DNA from: Ramazzottius varieornatus
Lineage: Eukaryota; Tardigrada; Eutardigrada; Parachela; Ramazzottiidae
Reading direction: 5' to 3'
NCBI GenBank assembly: GCA_001949185.1
Contig: BDGG01000003.1
Location: 2,959,158-3,023,157 of the forward strand
Length of the DNA stretch: 64,000 nt
How positions within the stretch are numbered: position 1 is the first letter of the stretch; the number at the start of each line of letters is the position of its first letter. Below are positions 11,775-24,092 of the stretch, piece after piece. Made by a program: the position numbers and the translations under genes. Under the pieces are notes generated by a model. That model did no database searches. It saw only the letters and a list, made by a program, of their open reading frames with translations, and was not told the origin of the DNA.

Positions 11775-13717
11775 GCTCGAAAATCAGGAACATTTGGCCG
11801 GACCTTAGATGATTCGACGACAGACAGTGGAACTGCGGAAGACTTGCCTGTTCGATTACGGCGGAAGAAGCCTTCGAAGTCCGCCTTTGCCCTAGACGAG
11901 GCCGGATTCTCAATCAGTCATCCGCCATCCATCGACGAAGCATTTCTCGAAGAAAGCGAAGGAGACTCTCCCGTAACTCCTAACTTCCTAACCGAACTTC
12001 AACGAGTGTTACGACAACAAGGTACGGTATAATCTGCTTTCGGAAACGCGTGCGCATACTGTACTTCCTTCACCATTACTTTTTCCAGACATTCAAGAGA
12101 CCCTTCCGCGCACGATGGATTTTCCATTGTGTCATCCAGAAGACTCGACACCGTCGAAGATGACAGCAACGAAGCATCGCTCCGTCCCTCTACCACAGTT
12201 TCCGATCACTTCCGGGGAAACAGGCGCACTAAGTTCCCGCCTTACAAAGCTGATTCCGCAGCTCTTCCTGTCAGCCCTTGACCTTCGAATGCCAGAAGAC
12301 TTCTTAGATCTCCTGGAAGATTGTGCTTCGGTCACTGGGGAAATTCTCGGTCATGTGGTTCGACGAGAATTCGATCTGGCTGCCATGTCTAGAGTCGTCG
12401 GTTCGCTGCAGGAGAAGGTGGCGGCAGCGGAACAGCTGAGCATCGCCAGCAGCGAAAATCATTCCGTCGAAGGTACCACAACGAACCATCAGAGTTGTAT
12501 TTATAGAAGATGGTCAAGAGCACAACTCAGTTCCTGTCTTTTCTTGTAGCGCGGATATGGAAGAAAGAACTCGACAGGATGACTTCCGACTTGTCGGCGA
12601 CCCGGAAGTTGGGCAGGGAAGCTTCCGAGAGACTGTCGGAGACCCAGCAGTCTCTCATGTCGCTGGAGAGCGCGATTAGTCAAGAGAAAGCTCAGAAAAA
12701 TCTTCTAACTGAGCAGCTGGAACAGTCTCTCACTGAATTCCGTGAGTTGAAGAACCAGTTGGAACGGCTAGCTCCCATGAAGGAGGAGAATAAGAGGTTG
12801 GAAATGGAGGTTCTCCGACTTAATGCTGCACTACGAGCAAGTATTTTCTCTACAGTGTACATTACTTGTCTGTATTGTGACTGAATGATGTCGAATTTGT
12901 TGTAGGAATTTGAGCTAATGAAGGCTGATCAGGAACTTCTGACTGCCAAGTTGACCGTGGAAAACGCTGAGCTGAAGTTCGACAAGGGACAGACGGCTGA
13001 GGAGCTGGACCGCACGCGCGAGTTGGCCGCAGAAGCCAGTCAGCTCTACTATGAGAGGTTAAAGTCTGTTTCTGCTGGGTTCGAAAGACAAAGCAGGCAA
13101 CTGGAGCAGGAACTTAAGTCGACGACGGACGCTCTAGACTCGCTCAAGAGTCAAACCCAGAGCGAAATCGACGAACTCAAAGACGAGTATAATTTTCGTT
13201 GATATCAGACAGAAACCTAAATTAATGTGGTGTATTGTGAGGTAGAAGGCCGAGGTGTTGGCTGTGGGACAAACTAATTGTATGTCGCTTTTATTTCACA
13301 GGAACAAACGACTGAAGAAAGATCTCGCCGGTGTGCAGTCGAACTACGAGAAGCTTCTCATTGAGGAAAGACAGCAGAACTATCAGCTGGCTTCCGCCAA
13401 TGCCTCATTCTCTAACACGATCAGGTAGGTGCCTCTTCCTACCGTAGATGTGTAAGTAGTTATATGCCGAAGCGTATCACTGTAATTCACAAATTTTTGT
13501 GCTATTTAGGAGTTTGCAAGGGGAAGTGCGGCAGTACCGACAGCTTCTCGACGTCGCAGAAGAGCGCACCAAACGGAGCAGCATGGTCTCTGCGATAGAC
13601 TTTGCCCCGATTTCTCAAGATGTGCCACCGAGGGACTTGTTCGCCGAGCAAATCAACGTCAAGCAGAACCAGGAAACATTCGGAGACGTGGATGGCGGTG
13701 AGCTATCCGGTCGTTGA
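11775..13717 (+). CDS. Coiled-coil protein, family not recognised (5' end incomplete)
   Basis: Six phase-consistent exons: 11775-12021, 12089-12472, 12550-12836, 12906-13186, 13302-13424 and 13510-13717. They encode 509 residues and end with a stop at 13715-13717. The first listed exon begins at a CAG acceptor in phase 0 with no usable ATG, so at least one upstream exon is missing. Residues 1-85 are Ser/Glu-rich and probably disordered (FALDEAGFSISHPPSIDEAF). The middle (DLRMPEDFLDLLEDCASVTG) is helical. The rest is heptad-patterned coiled coil rich in Leu, Glu, Lys and Gln (EQLEQSLTEFRELKNQLERL). The intron after exon three appears to be GC-AG (CGA|GCAAGT). It could be a trafficking adaptor or cytoskeletal protein, but no domain supports a specific name. 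Confidence 0.8.
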
Positions 13718-14201
13718 AGGTAAGTGAAGAAAGTGGCGCAGTCAATGAAATTTGTAAACGCCGGTTCTTTGGTTAAGCCGGAAGTGACCGCTTCTTGAGC
13801 AAATAGCGACAAGCAGCAGAAAGGAAGGTGCGAAATAGCTTTCATTAGCTTATAAGAAATTTGCTGAGCGCAGTGGTGTGGAAGCCTTGAAGTTCGCTGA
13901 AATAGTCTGAGGACAATAAGGATAACAAATTTGTATTAACACAACTTTCCGGTACTCAGCGAAACTGTTCTTAAAACTTATACTAGGAAGAACCTGAAAA
14001 AGCTTTTGTAGATCACGTCGAGCCGAGAAACTGGCTTTAGTAAGAGAGTCAGGAAGTTTGGTGCAGTGCTTACTGTATTGAATTATCGGAAGCAGGCACA
14101 TCGTTTCCACTCTTGGTAATATACTACGATATTTTGCGGTAAACTGACATTTGTGAATTTATCTTGTTGGAACGGGAAGTCCGAAAAAGACATTACTGAT
14201 C
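13718..14201. other. Short intergenic region
   Basis: Nothing recognised. It must contain the 3' end of the coiled-coil gene and the promoter of the small secreted-protein gene. Confidence 0.5.
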
Positions 14202-14753
14202 ATGATGAATGCGGTGTATATGACTGTTGTTGGTTGCTTTGGCTTTCTTGTGTTGGCCATCTTACCACCAGGAATTGTCGGTATGGCCGTGGAGCTTTTC
14301 TGGGTTGTGGTCGTTATTTCCGCGCCAAAGGTTTTCGCACTGATGAAGTGACTCTTGATCTTTATCAATCTTACAGGACAATATCCATACGGGAGTAATT
14401 ACCTGTCTGGTTACAACCAAATGTCCAGTGAGAACCAGGCGCGTCTCTACCAAGCTCAGCTTCAACAGCAAAACTGGCTGTTCCAACAACAACTCAATCA
14501 ACAGGGAAACCAACAAGCTTATCTACAACAGCAAGCTGCCGCCCTGCTGGCTGGACAGTCAGGTGTAACGGGCCAATACCGGTATCCTCTCCTCTCCAGC
14601 TCAGCGGTGTACACTCCATACAGCGGATTTCCCCCTTCAAATAAAGTCGTACCTAATGTTTACAACCAGTACCAGAGTTCCAGCTTGGGGAACCTGGGTA
14701 TCGGTGCGAGTACTTCCGGTCTGTACGGAAATACTGGAATGGTCGATGTTTAA
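14202..14753 (+). CDS. Small secreted Gln/Tyr-rich protein
   Basis: Two exons, 14202-14280 and 14377-14753, joined across a 96-bp intron (CG|GTATGG ... TTACAG), give 151 residues. The first 26 residues are a strongly hydrophobic signal peptide (FGFLVLAILPPGIVG, with a second Met at position 2 as alternative start). The mature chain begins near QYPYGSNYLSGYNQ. It then carries a Gln-rich block (QAQLQQQNWLFQQQLNQQGN) and a Tyr/Ser/Gly-rich tail (YTPYSGF, YNQYQSSSLGN, STSGLYGNTG). It has no Cys after the signal and no known domain. The composition resembles structural or adhesive extracellular proteins, but that role is inference. Lineage-specific proteins of this kind are common in invertebrates. 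Confidence 0.75.
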
Positions 14754-16003
14754 CCAGGAAATGTTTCCTGTTTTGGCGATCGCCTATAGTAGTAGAATCG
14801 AATCTTTTTCAGATCTTGTCCCGCTTCCTGAATAAGTTTGATAACAGAGAGAGGTTTGGGATGAGGGTAAATGAATAGAACCAAATCGTTTTTTTAAGTG
14901 GCGCACATCTTTGTCTAATAGTAAAGTGAAGGTGCGCCTCTTGGGATGGCGATCTGGTTCCTTTCGTTTCGTCACGGTCCAGATGGTTTGGTGAATGTGA
15001 AGGATTGGTCCGGATTTACCAGAGCAGCTTTAATTCAATTGGGCATTTGTCCACCTCCTCGTTGCTAGTTTTGGCAAACACAATCTTTCCAACATGTGCG
15101 TGGGCTAATATTGACAGTGACAGCGGAGGTCATCTGCATATAAATGCAAAAACATACTTCTATGCATCATCTGATTCAATTATTCATTGAACGAAGTGCT
15201 TGAGTATATCATCTGGCCTATTATAGCCAGCTTCCGTCCAAACATTTTGCTCGTCAATTAGGTATCACCACTACACATTTGTAACGGAGAAGAGTGTGTA
15301 ATGGGTTGAGGTCTCTCAAAGGTCAGACAGCGCATATGCATTCAATCCAGCAAAAATCCTCCGTGATTATGCCAAGAGCCCGTAATATCCTTCTCGTCAT
15401 TGCAGAAATGAAGACGTCCTCGAGTCGACTGTGTGTTTATCGTATCGATATAGCGTTCGCTGGTCACGCCTGATTGAGCTAAAATATCACATCGTAATGT
15501 AAACCCTCTTTAGTCTTTTATTGTTTATCTTTGTTGGATGGGCAAAAGTGACTTCTCGTTCGAGTTTCTTTCGTGATGCTCTCAGGCAAACTTTCGAGAC
15601 ACTTTGTTGACCGAGGAACGTATCGGTTTTCAGACGCGCGCTTAACATTTTCGAATCAGTAGAAGTTACGCTTCAAAGGCACACCCCACTTTGAAACTGC
15701 AGTCGAGTTTCCCATTCGGTGTATCCTGCCTTCACAGAAAAGTTACAGGAAGATTTTGTTTCCCTTTTTGCATGGAAGGTAACTTGGTCGATGTATAGAT
15801 TACGGTCTGGTAAGCCAGATCAAATTTGTAATGTTAATAAGACCGTACAGTTCTCTGTTACCCGAACTACCGCTCGAGAAACTAACTGGAGTGCAAGACG
15901 ACTGTAAACAAAAGTCGTTGAGATTAAGATTCGCTAAAATTTGTTATTGGAAAACGGAAATTACTGTAAACAATAGAGAGGCGAAAATATTAGGATAAAA
16001 ATT
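14754..16003. other. Intergenic region with one foldback element
   Basis: Lies between a plus-strand gene and the 3' end of DMRT. Apart from foldback copy 5 I see no coding or structural feature. Confidence 0.55.
14858..14965. repeat. Foldback element copy 5
   Basis: TTTAAGTGGCGCACATC (from about 14893) is inverted against AAGGTGCGCCTCTTGGGA, with CCAAATCG and CGATCTGG as outer arms. Confidence 0.8.
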
Positions 16004-18637
16004 TTATTCAACGTCGGCTTCGTAGTTGCTGGATTCTCGACTGTTGGTTCTTTCCTTCTCCTGCTTTTTCGACGACCAAATATTGGGGGATCGAGATGAG
16101 AGGAAGGAATATGGTTGCCAAAGCTGGACACCATTCGAGCCCTTGCTTCTGACGCCGGCATTTGGTGATTGGGAGGTCCCGTTGCTGGCGCCGTTGATAG
16201 TCAGAGGAGGCATGCCGGCGTATCCAGGATGCAAGTGAGCACTGATAGGTGACATGAAAAAGGGCGCGTGACCAGGGAAGAAAGGGTGAGCACCGACGGA
16301 GAATCGGTCAGGATGAAATGATGGATGACTAGCGAAAGGACTGAAAGCGGACTTTTGCAGGGAAGACATGGTCGAACTTTCAGTGTTTGACTTATGGGTA
16401 GTGATGACGGACCGGTGTTCTCTTTCGGCGTGTCCATTCGAAGGTTTATCTTCCTTTCGAGTGTTGGTCGTGGTCTGCGAGCGGACAGTTGTCGCTTCGG
16501 CTGACACCGAATACAGTTGAGCCATAGCTTTGGCTAGATCTCCGTTGCAGCCGTTGAGGACTAACTCGAGCGTGCTTCGTTGTTCGTTGGGGAAGGTTTT
16601 TTGGAGTAGGGTGAGGTGGAAGATTCTGTCGTCCGATGGGCGTTGGTGCGTGGCTGAAGGCGCGGTGGGTTCCGATCGCGAGTTGGAGGAACCGCGGCTT
16701 GAACGATCGACGTACTGTGGGGAACCTCGGGTAGGGTATGGCGGTGCTGGCTCGACCAGGCGAGCTCCTCGTCGATCTTCGTTATGATTCTCGAAGGCGG
16801 AAGGAGACTTTTCCATAGCGTGATCGTATGAGCTGGCTGAATCGTCATGGTCTGATAAGGTGATGGAAGGCGTAGGGGAAGACCCGCCATCGTGTGAGAG
16901 AGCTCGACGCTGAGAACCTGCAATCGGAACCAGAAATTGAACTGGACAAATTTACTTTCAGTTCTTTTAAATTCATTTTCGATTCTACAAGATAAAGTTT
17001 TTCGTGTATCTGACTCATTTGCTCATGTTTTTGCGTTCTGACTGTCACAGTGCTGATCGAGTTTTTCCGCAGACTATCTTTTTCTACGACGTTTCCTAAC
17101 CATGTTATTCAAGCAGCGCTGGTAGTGGAAGCCAGGTCTGCTCCAATAATGGGAATGGGAATGTCCGAAAGAAGGGAGACAGTGTCAGGGAGCCAGATTT
17201 GGCTTCAGGTTGAGTAGGAGTGTATCGTATTTCTTGGATAACACTTGAGAAAAATGCCAATCAGGAAACAATCACAATAGATAAACGAAAGAGGAGATAT
17301 TTTCTTTTGTGCAAGTCTGTGCATCTGGCTAACCAGGAAGAAGGGTTCAAGTGCGAAAGAATCTGATTGGGACCGACAATGGTTGTTCGTTTTCTGGTCT
17401 GGCTGGGAACAATGCAGGTGTCGGTGAAGTAGCCACCGATGAGGCGTCTCAACAAGCACTTGATCTTGACTGATCACCCGCTGTTTATTCTCCCGATCAG
17501 CAGAGTAAGGGCTCAGGTTGACGCAACTGTAGCTGCATTAAGTCACTACGGAACAATTAGAGGAAGACTGTCTGATTAACCTCGATGACGGCCCAATTGT
17601 CAAGTATCGCACAGCCAGGATGCATCCCAATGTCAACACTGCAACCTTAATTGACACAGCTTGAAGTAAATCCGATACACCAACCCCTGACTTTTTCCCT
17701 CTCATCACATCCTCCTGTTTCGCCAACTGTCTCCCTCACTGTTTTGGTGATTTCTTGCAGATATCTCTATACTCAATCGGCCGTGAGCAAAGGAACTGAA
17801 CCGATCGCTGTTCCATGTGGCGCACGTTCACGTTAGTACTGGTTGAAAATGTATGTCACTTGGGAAAAGATCTGGTGCCTTCCTTCCATCGTGTGCCTAC
17901 GTCTTAAATAGGCAGCCAGAATGGTATTGGAAAATCTACGAGCGGCATAAGCATTTTTACGGAAATAAGGCTCCGGAAAGTTGGTTCGAAAATAATATCA
18001 AGTAAACAATGTATGAAATTTCCAAGCGTGTAGAAATTTCATGATCACGTACCATGACATGGTGAGGACTCGCTTTCGGAAAGTCGGCGCTTCTTGTTGC
18101 AATTCTCTTGGTCGCTTCGCTCCACTCGTTCGCCATTGACCATCTCGCCGAAGATGGGTCCTGGTGGCAAATAGCCGAGGTTCTTCCCGCTGGTGACTGC
18201 GCGAAGGCCGATGGCTATGGCGTCCTCTGCCGCTTGTTGACGCTTGAGAGCGACCTGTTGGGCCATCACGCGCTGGCGCTGCTCGATGAGATTACATTTC
18301 TGGCATCCGCAGTCCTTGAAGCGGCAGTGACGCTTGTGACCTTTGAGCCAAGAAACCATTCCGTGGTTCCTGCGAATATTCACATTTTAGATTGACATAG
18401 TGTTCAGCGATCTGTCAGTTGATTGTCGAACCGTTACAAAATAATCTGAAATATTATTTACATTTTTGAGCATATTCAAGAAATTTAGAAATTGTATAAT
18501 AATGTTACACTGCCCTGTTATGTATCTAGAGGATCGGTGTAGACCAACCTGCAACGAGCGCATTTTGGCTTTCTTGCTCCTTTCTCCGTGGTGGGATGTG
18601 GAAGGAAGAACCCGTTGCTAGATTCCGGTGGAGACAT
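16004..18637 (-). CDS. DMRT: DMRT transcription factor with DM and DMA domains (DMRT3/4/5, dmrt93B-like)
   Basis: Exons are 18549-18637 (possibly extending to about 18690), 18053-18369 and 16004-16917. The DM domain spans the first intron: [20 protein letters not shown] continues into [14 protein letters not shown] and the basic tail [20 protein letters not shown]. All zinc-binding Cys/His of the intertwined CCHC and HCCC sites are present. In the last exon a DMA motif ([20 protein letters not shown], then [14 protein letters not shown]) places it in the DMRT3/4/5 subgroup, not with doublesex. The C-terminus is His/Pro/Phe-rich and low complexity. The family binds DNA in sexual or neural development. 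The first exon listed has an acceptor at about 18690, so the start at 18637 (MSPPESSNG) may be internal. A candidate upstream exon lies at 24093-24312. Intron two (16918-18052) contains foldback copy 6. Confidence 0.93.
17783..17907. repeat. Foldback element copy 6 (DMRT intron)
   Basis: TTCCATGTGGCGCACGT (from about 17811) and ATGTATGTCACTTGGGAA are inverted. The outer arms ACCGATCGCT and AGATCTGGTG are more diverged than in other copies, which suggests an older insertion. Confidence 0.75.
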
Positions 18638-19354
18638 TCTCAAGGATGAAGGATACAATCCTTGCTGATGACCGTGATGTCTTCCATGTCCTACAGTAAC
18701 AAAAGAGAGTCGATTGGGAAGCATGGCTATACGCGCTTATCGAGAAACAGTGAGTTGCTCCTGAATGCGCGTGGCAAATTACGACAGATCTTGGACTAAG
18801 AATTCAACCGTGCTTAATGAAAGGTCGATGTAGAATCTGCAGATTTTGCAAGTCCACAAATTTTCAAGCGATGACGTGTAAATGTTCAAATAACTGTTTG
18901 TCGTAGCGAGGAAGTCATTTGGTGGAGCGGAACGATAAAGGCTTTGCTTGACCAAGGAAGGAGCCGTAAGGAGGAGGAGCCGGCCACTTGGCTTACCAGC
19001 CTGATTTGCGTACAAGAAGGACAAGAGTACTCTACTTGCTACTGTGTATGCTTTCGACGGCATTTCCACCATAGTTGCTCTCAGTGTCGGGTAGAATCTG
19101 TTGCTAAAGCTGTCGCAAGTGTGTAGAGTCAAGGATGTCGTTAAAGACATGCAGATTGGCTACCTTCGGTAAGACTGTATCCGCCGGGAACCTTTCTTGC
19201 ATCTGACTAAGTCCACACATTGGCTCGAGGACTATGCGCGGTAGAGTTCGCCACTTATAGGTGACTTATGATTAGAAGACCTTGTCTTGTCTGTAGGATA
19301 GCTGATGCAGAAAATAGCGAAAGCTGTCAAGAACAATAAACGAAAACTGGAACG

Positions 19355-19480
19355 TGGGCAAATGAATTTTAAGCAAATCGTTTTCTCAAGTGGCGCATAC
19401 TACCAGCCCATAACACCGGCATCGCGCGCCACTAAGACATCGATTTCTTTTGGTTTTTCCAACTGTTCAGTGGATCTGCT
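19355..19480. repeat. Foldback element copy 7
   Basis: TTTTCTCAAGTGGCGCATAC (from about 19380) faces CGCGCGCCACTAAGACATCG. The left outer arm begins GGGCAAATGAA. The right arm is diverged. Confidence 0.75.
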
Positions 19481-19978
19481 GGCTTGTTAGACGGATTTCT
19501 CAGAAAATTTTCATCATTGTATGCTAGACCGGACACTCGCGATAACGCCGAAAGGCAGTTCGAACTCTGTCCGAAACGTCAGATACGCTGGTCGATTGAG
19601 GGGTACTCTGCACAGATTTGCAACATGGGTGTTGACGTGACATTTTTATCTGTGTCCATTCCGTCGAAGTTTCAACAATGAAGTGTGCTGGTTAGAGTTT
19701 AACGATAGAACGCGTTTAGGGGAGGGAAAGTATGCAATTCTATCGTTGGTTCGTAACCATTTGCTGCAGGAGACTCGCTAGGTTATTTATGGTATTTATG
19801 GGAGCCTCGTTCTGTTAAAAATAGGCGTTCTCTGGCGATCAGCCATACTCGAACTCGTGGCTCATTTTCCGGTGTCGATCATCCATGCAAAACTCGAACT
19901 CCTAATTACAACAGATTAAATGGTTTCGCGGTTACGGAATGACGAGAATAGTTTTATTGATATTCATTCGCAAATACG

Positions 19979-20100
19979 AGACGTCGACAAATAAATTAGA
20001 TCTGATCGTCTTCCCAAGTGGCGCATACTTCCAGTCAATAACAATGAGAACGTGCACCGCTTGAGACAGCGATCGGGTTTAGTTCATTCGTCGACGTCCC
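19979..20100. repeat. Foldback element copy 8, near full length
   Basis: Outer arms GACGTCGACAAATAAA and TTCATTCGTCGACGTC are well preserved. The core is TTCCCAAGTGGCGCATAC and GTGCACCGCTTGAGAC around a CAATAACAATG loop. This is one of the best copies for defining the element ends. Confidence 0.9.
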
Positions 20101-23100
20101 GTGTTCTGTTTTATGGAAAATTTCTTCGAATAAACAGTATCTTCTAGGTTCTAGGTGTGAGGTTTGGGATATTTTCAAACTTCGTTGCTCTGCGAAACAC
20201 TTTATTTGATTCAGAGAACCTTGCCGTAGAACGTCGGTGGAGTATCGAGGTTATGCCGGAATTGGCCAAACTAAGCTTCCGATATTTGCTTAGGGTACTT
20301 TACGTCGTCACGGTAAACAAACGACGTTTATGATATGTAAGACGGGTGCATAATGTTCAAGGTGTATGTTTGTTACATTTGGAGAGGAATTTGGGGACAT
20401 TTTTGAGTTATCCTCTGGCTATTATGTGTGGTAATTGTGCCGCAATCTCTTGACTTCTTGATGAACTGTCTAGCCTTCATCCATCACCCCTCAAGTGTCC
20501 ACAAAATCACACATGCGCCACAATAACTATTATCCGTCTGCTGTATCCACAACCATCAAGCCATAAACTATGCTCTGTTTCAATGTTGACTCTATCAAAT
20601 CAAAGAATGATCGGCACGCGTTACTGAAAGAATTTACGTACGCACAATAGCAGAGTTTATATCCTGTTCCCGAAATCGCCGTTAGTCCCAAACTTCCTGG
20701 TTGTTCCGATAAGGTCCCGCAAATATGCTCGAATAATTTAGAGGTGGCGCCACCGGCATGAAATCACACAGGAACAAGTTAACAACAACGGCAAACGATA
20801 CATAAAATCTACGGTCTCGTCCACGGAAAAAAGCTATCAGTTTTTTACACGAAAATATCGTGTTGTTTCTCGATCCAAACATAAGAGCCAAGCTTGCGGT
20901 GCTGTTAGACAGTCAGTTGCAACAGTTATGAGATTTATGGCTGTGCTGGCCTGGTGAAGATGCCGAGCGTCATGCAATGGAAAGTGCATGAGTTATTGGT
21001 CCGCGCTTGTCCAGATGTTTCCTTTTTGAAGATGAAGTTTTCTGTTTCGATATACCGACGATACAGACTGGTTTCGTTTTTGAGACGGTGTGTATGGTGA
21101 TACCTCCACAGCATGCAAGACGGAAACCATCTTGGGAAAATGGCTACCGAAAAGTCATTTGCCGCTAAGTGCTTTATCTAAATGCCAAGAAAGCGTTTTC
21201 TTTTAACGTGGCGGATTTCATTTTAGATGTCAAAGTCGGATATCGGCCTGGGTAGTCTGGAGTCTAGCTTCAAGAGCTGAGATGAAGCATTCTCAGATGT
21301 TATTTTCGTGGAACCGCTTTGGTGAAGCCAGGCTGAGTTGCAAATGTTCGAGGTCTCCGCAGTTCTTCACCCCATTAACAGAACAAACAGCTTTAAATTT
21401 TCAAGGAATGGACTGTCAGTTTGCTGCTTCACGTATCGACTTATAACTCGAAACACTTCGTATCTGGAAGCGCCATCGAACGTTTTATCTAGAGAGAAAG
21501 AGGTGATGGATGCTCGATCTTCGAATGATAACCCTATAGTACTGCTTACGGCTAGCTGCTGTTTGCACCGACATACGTTTGAATTAAGAAGAAAGGAATT
21601 TGGACCTCCCCACCAATCTTATTTATTGTGATAGCAGATAAGTGGAATAAGAAGAAGCAATTATCTGCTGAAACGTGCTGACAGAAAGTGTTCAACCGTC
21701 TCCATTAGGACACTTTACACCAGTTTTGTCAGTGTTCAAAATCTGCATACACGGATCATATCGGTGTGGGTGGTCCTGAATCCTAACGCGTGATATTTCC
21801 AGAGAGCGCAGTATTGAATAGTTTTTCCAAAAGTTTCGGTGTGGAAGTAGGCTTTCCTCGTGATGATTCTGTTGGACCGCAAGAAAGCGCCGTATTTTCT
21901 CGAAGCAAATTCCTATCACTCGGAACCTTGTCACACCATGTTCGGTAACGTAATTTACCCTTCCTGTTAGATACAATCGGTTGCGTAAATGTACAGTTCA
22001 GAGCACGAATTACGTAATCTGATCAATCGACGTCGATGAAGCGGCGGTAAGTTCAAGATCAGTAGAAGCAAGGTTAGACTGGTGGGTAGAAAGTACAAGG
22101 TTTCCCGAAGTACACCGCGGAGACCTTAACCCAGAAGTCGCACCAGTGCTAAAAGCAGGTTACGTTGGTTCTGATTCGATATGGTTCCTGTTTTGTATGG
22201 GGCGAAAATGCATAAAATTCAGTTTAGGGAGCTTGTGGTGTCACATAATGTAGGCTCAAGTATTATCTGATAAATAAACTACGGCAACGTCTAGTGTGGT
22301 AATCATAAGTGATGTCGTCGCCACCATAAGTCGCCGTGCGCCGCAGCAAAGTTTACCTACAGCCACGCGGCGCGCACTTGCTCTTTGTTTGTTTATGCAA
22401 AGTTTTGTCTTGCTCGATTTCGAAAGTCTTGAAATTTCGGTTTTGAGGTCTGAATTATAGCCCTGTCACTCAATACACCAACACAATAGCTGAATCCTTT
22501 GCCAAAGATGCGCCAGTGAACAGCTCAATATCCCGATCAACCGGCGCGCTAAGTCAATACAGGCGCGTTAAACATGCGCCACAAGAACCGTCAAATCCTG
22601 GCCACTTCGCGCACTTTCGTTTTCCTCACATGCGGGCAGTCTTTCCGTCACACTTTGCCACAAGCAGAACCTAAACCGTCATGAAAGCATTCTAGCGAAA
22701 TCTTTGTCCCCTTTTCAGACAGAGACAATATCAAACGATTTCTTATCATGTCAATCTGGACATAGAACTCAGTGCAAGTGTCGGCTGAATGTCGGACCCA
22801 GACTTTGACTCGCCATAAGTGGGGTGCTGGTTTAGTGCGCTGTGCCGTAGGTTAAATGACTTGTGTTGTCGGTCCAGCAGGTATTGAGACGCAACGATGA
22901 GAAACTTTGCTGTCGAAGCGCGAAGTGCTGATTGCGGAAAAGCCATAAGTATAATTGGCCAGTGCAACATATTGTGAATGCCATGAACTGTTCACAGACA
23001 TTGCCGCCAGATATGAAGTGATACATTCAGACGATTAGTTCGCAGACTTCATACAAAGATGCAACCAGTGCTGAAGAAGTTCTGTTATATCAGCGACAGA

Positions 23101-23526
23101 CAAACAAGGTTAACCTCCTATTTTCTTGTCGCTTTTATGCTCAGATAAAAATTTATCTATGCACGGTTGACTATCTGAGAAAAGATTAAGGAAATTATGA
23201 CATTGAATGGAAATTTCGTATGAGTTTTAGGCGGAAAATATTTCTAGAATTGACTGACCGAATCGCGGCTCACCGGACAGAGAATCTCGGGAACGCACGA
23301 ACACGATCGGTATGAAATAATTCTTTACGAAAATATCAGCATACATGGAGTTTATTTCAAAAACCCGTCGAACTTCGCACAGGGCAAAGCTCAAAACTGA
23401 GTTCTTGAAGGTACGACTCGATCTGCTACATACATGTGAAGCAAAGAGAGCCTCATCACATCTTCACAGATCAAATGTCGTTCAATACAAATCCACAAAA
23501 AAATACCATCAATAAAAATTTCAGAA

Positions 23527-23870
23527 TACGAGGTAAACGACATAATTCGGGCATATCGGTTTTCGCACCATAATTCGGGCAACGCGAAAGGTTTGAACAT
23601 TGCCTTCAACGCTTGATTCATCTCTCATCGTACGTGTGTTGATACAACATTAGGCCTTTTAACATTGGACAGACTCATCTCTATCCCAGGCCAAATTCCC
23701 GTAATCTACAACGCTTTCCCGTTCTCAAACCTATTGAAACCTCGAGGAGAGGGATCAGTCTACCTCAGGAAACAAGAAGCGGTTCATTACGCGCAGCAGA
23801 AGCTGAGAAAAAACATGCCCGAATTACGAGTGAAAAACCCCTATGCCCGCATTATGTCGTTTACCTCGTA
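23527..23870. repeat. 344-bp inverted-repeat element, copy B
   Basis: Begins TACGAGGTAAACGACATAAT and ends ATTATGTCGTTTACCTCGTA, perfect inverses over 20 bp and nearly so over 28. It is collinear with 9501-9845 throughout and in the same orientation. The plus-strand open frame through the interior ([34 protein letters not shown]) is intact here as in the other copy. Confidence 0.9.
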
Positions 23871-24092
23871 CTTGGTTTTGGCTTCCAGTGCTTTCTTTAG
23901 ACTCAAGACCAGGGTTTTGTTAAAAGTTCTAATCAATCACCGCCCTGCCTTAAGGTAAACGCGCTGTGACTAGTCTAGCCGAATTGGCAAATTGGTCAAT
24001 ACATCCTGTCGGAAGGCCCTGAAGTTCATGGGAGTATCCATATTCAAAGATAAAATTATCTAACTGTCACCTCTTCGGATTGTGACTCTTAC

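Larger units (their letters stand above)
18691..24092. other. 5.4-kb stretch without recognised genes
   Basis: Contains foldback copies 7 and 8 and the second copy of the 344-bp element. No open frame has family features. If the exon at 24093-24312 belongs to DMRT, this whole stretch is its first intron. Otherwise it is intergenic. Confidence 0.5.

Noticed and set aside
18779-19150. 123-codon minus-strand frame upstream of DMRT
   Set aside because: No family resemblance, no flanking splice sites in phase with DMRT, and composition typical of chance frames.
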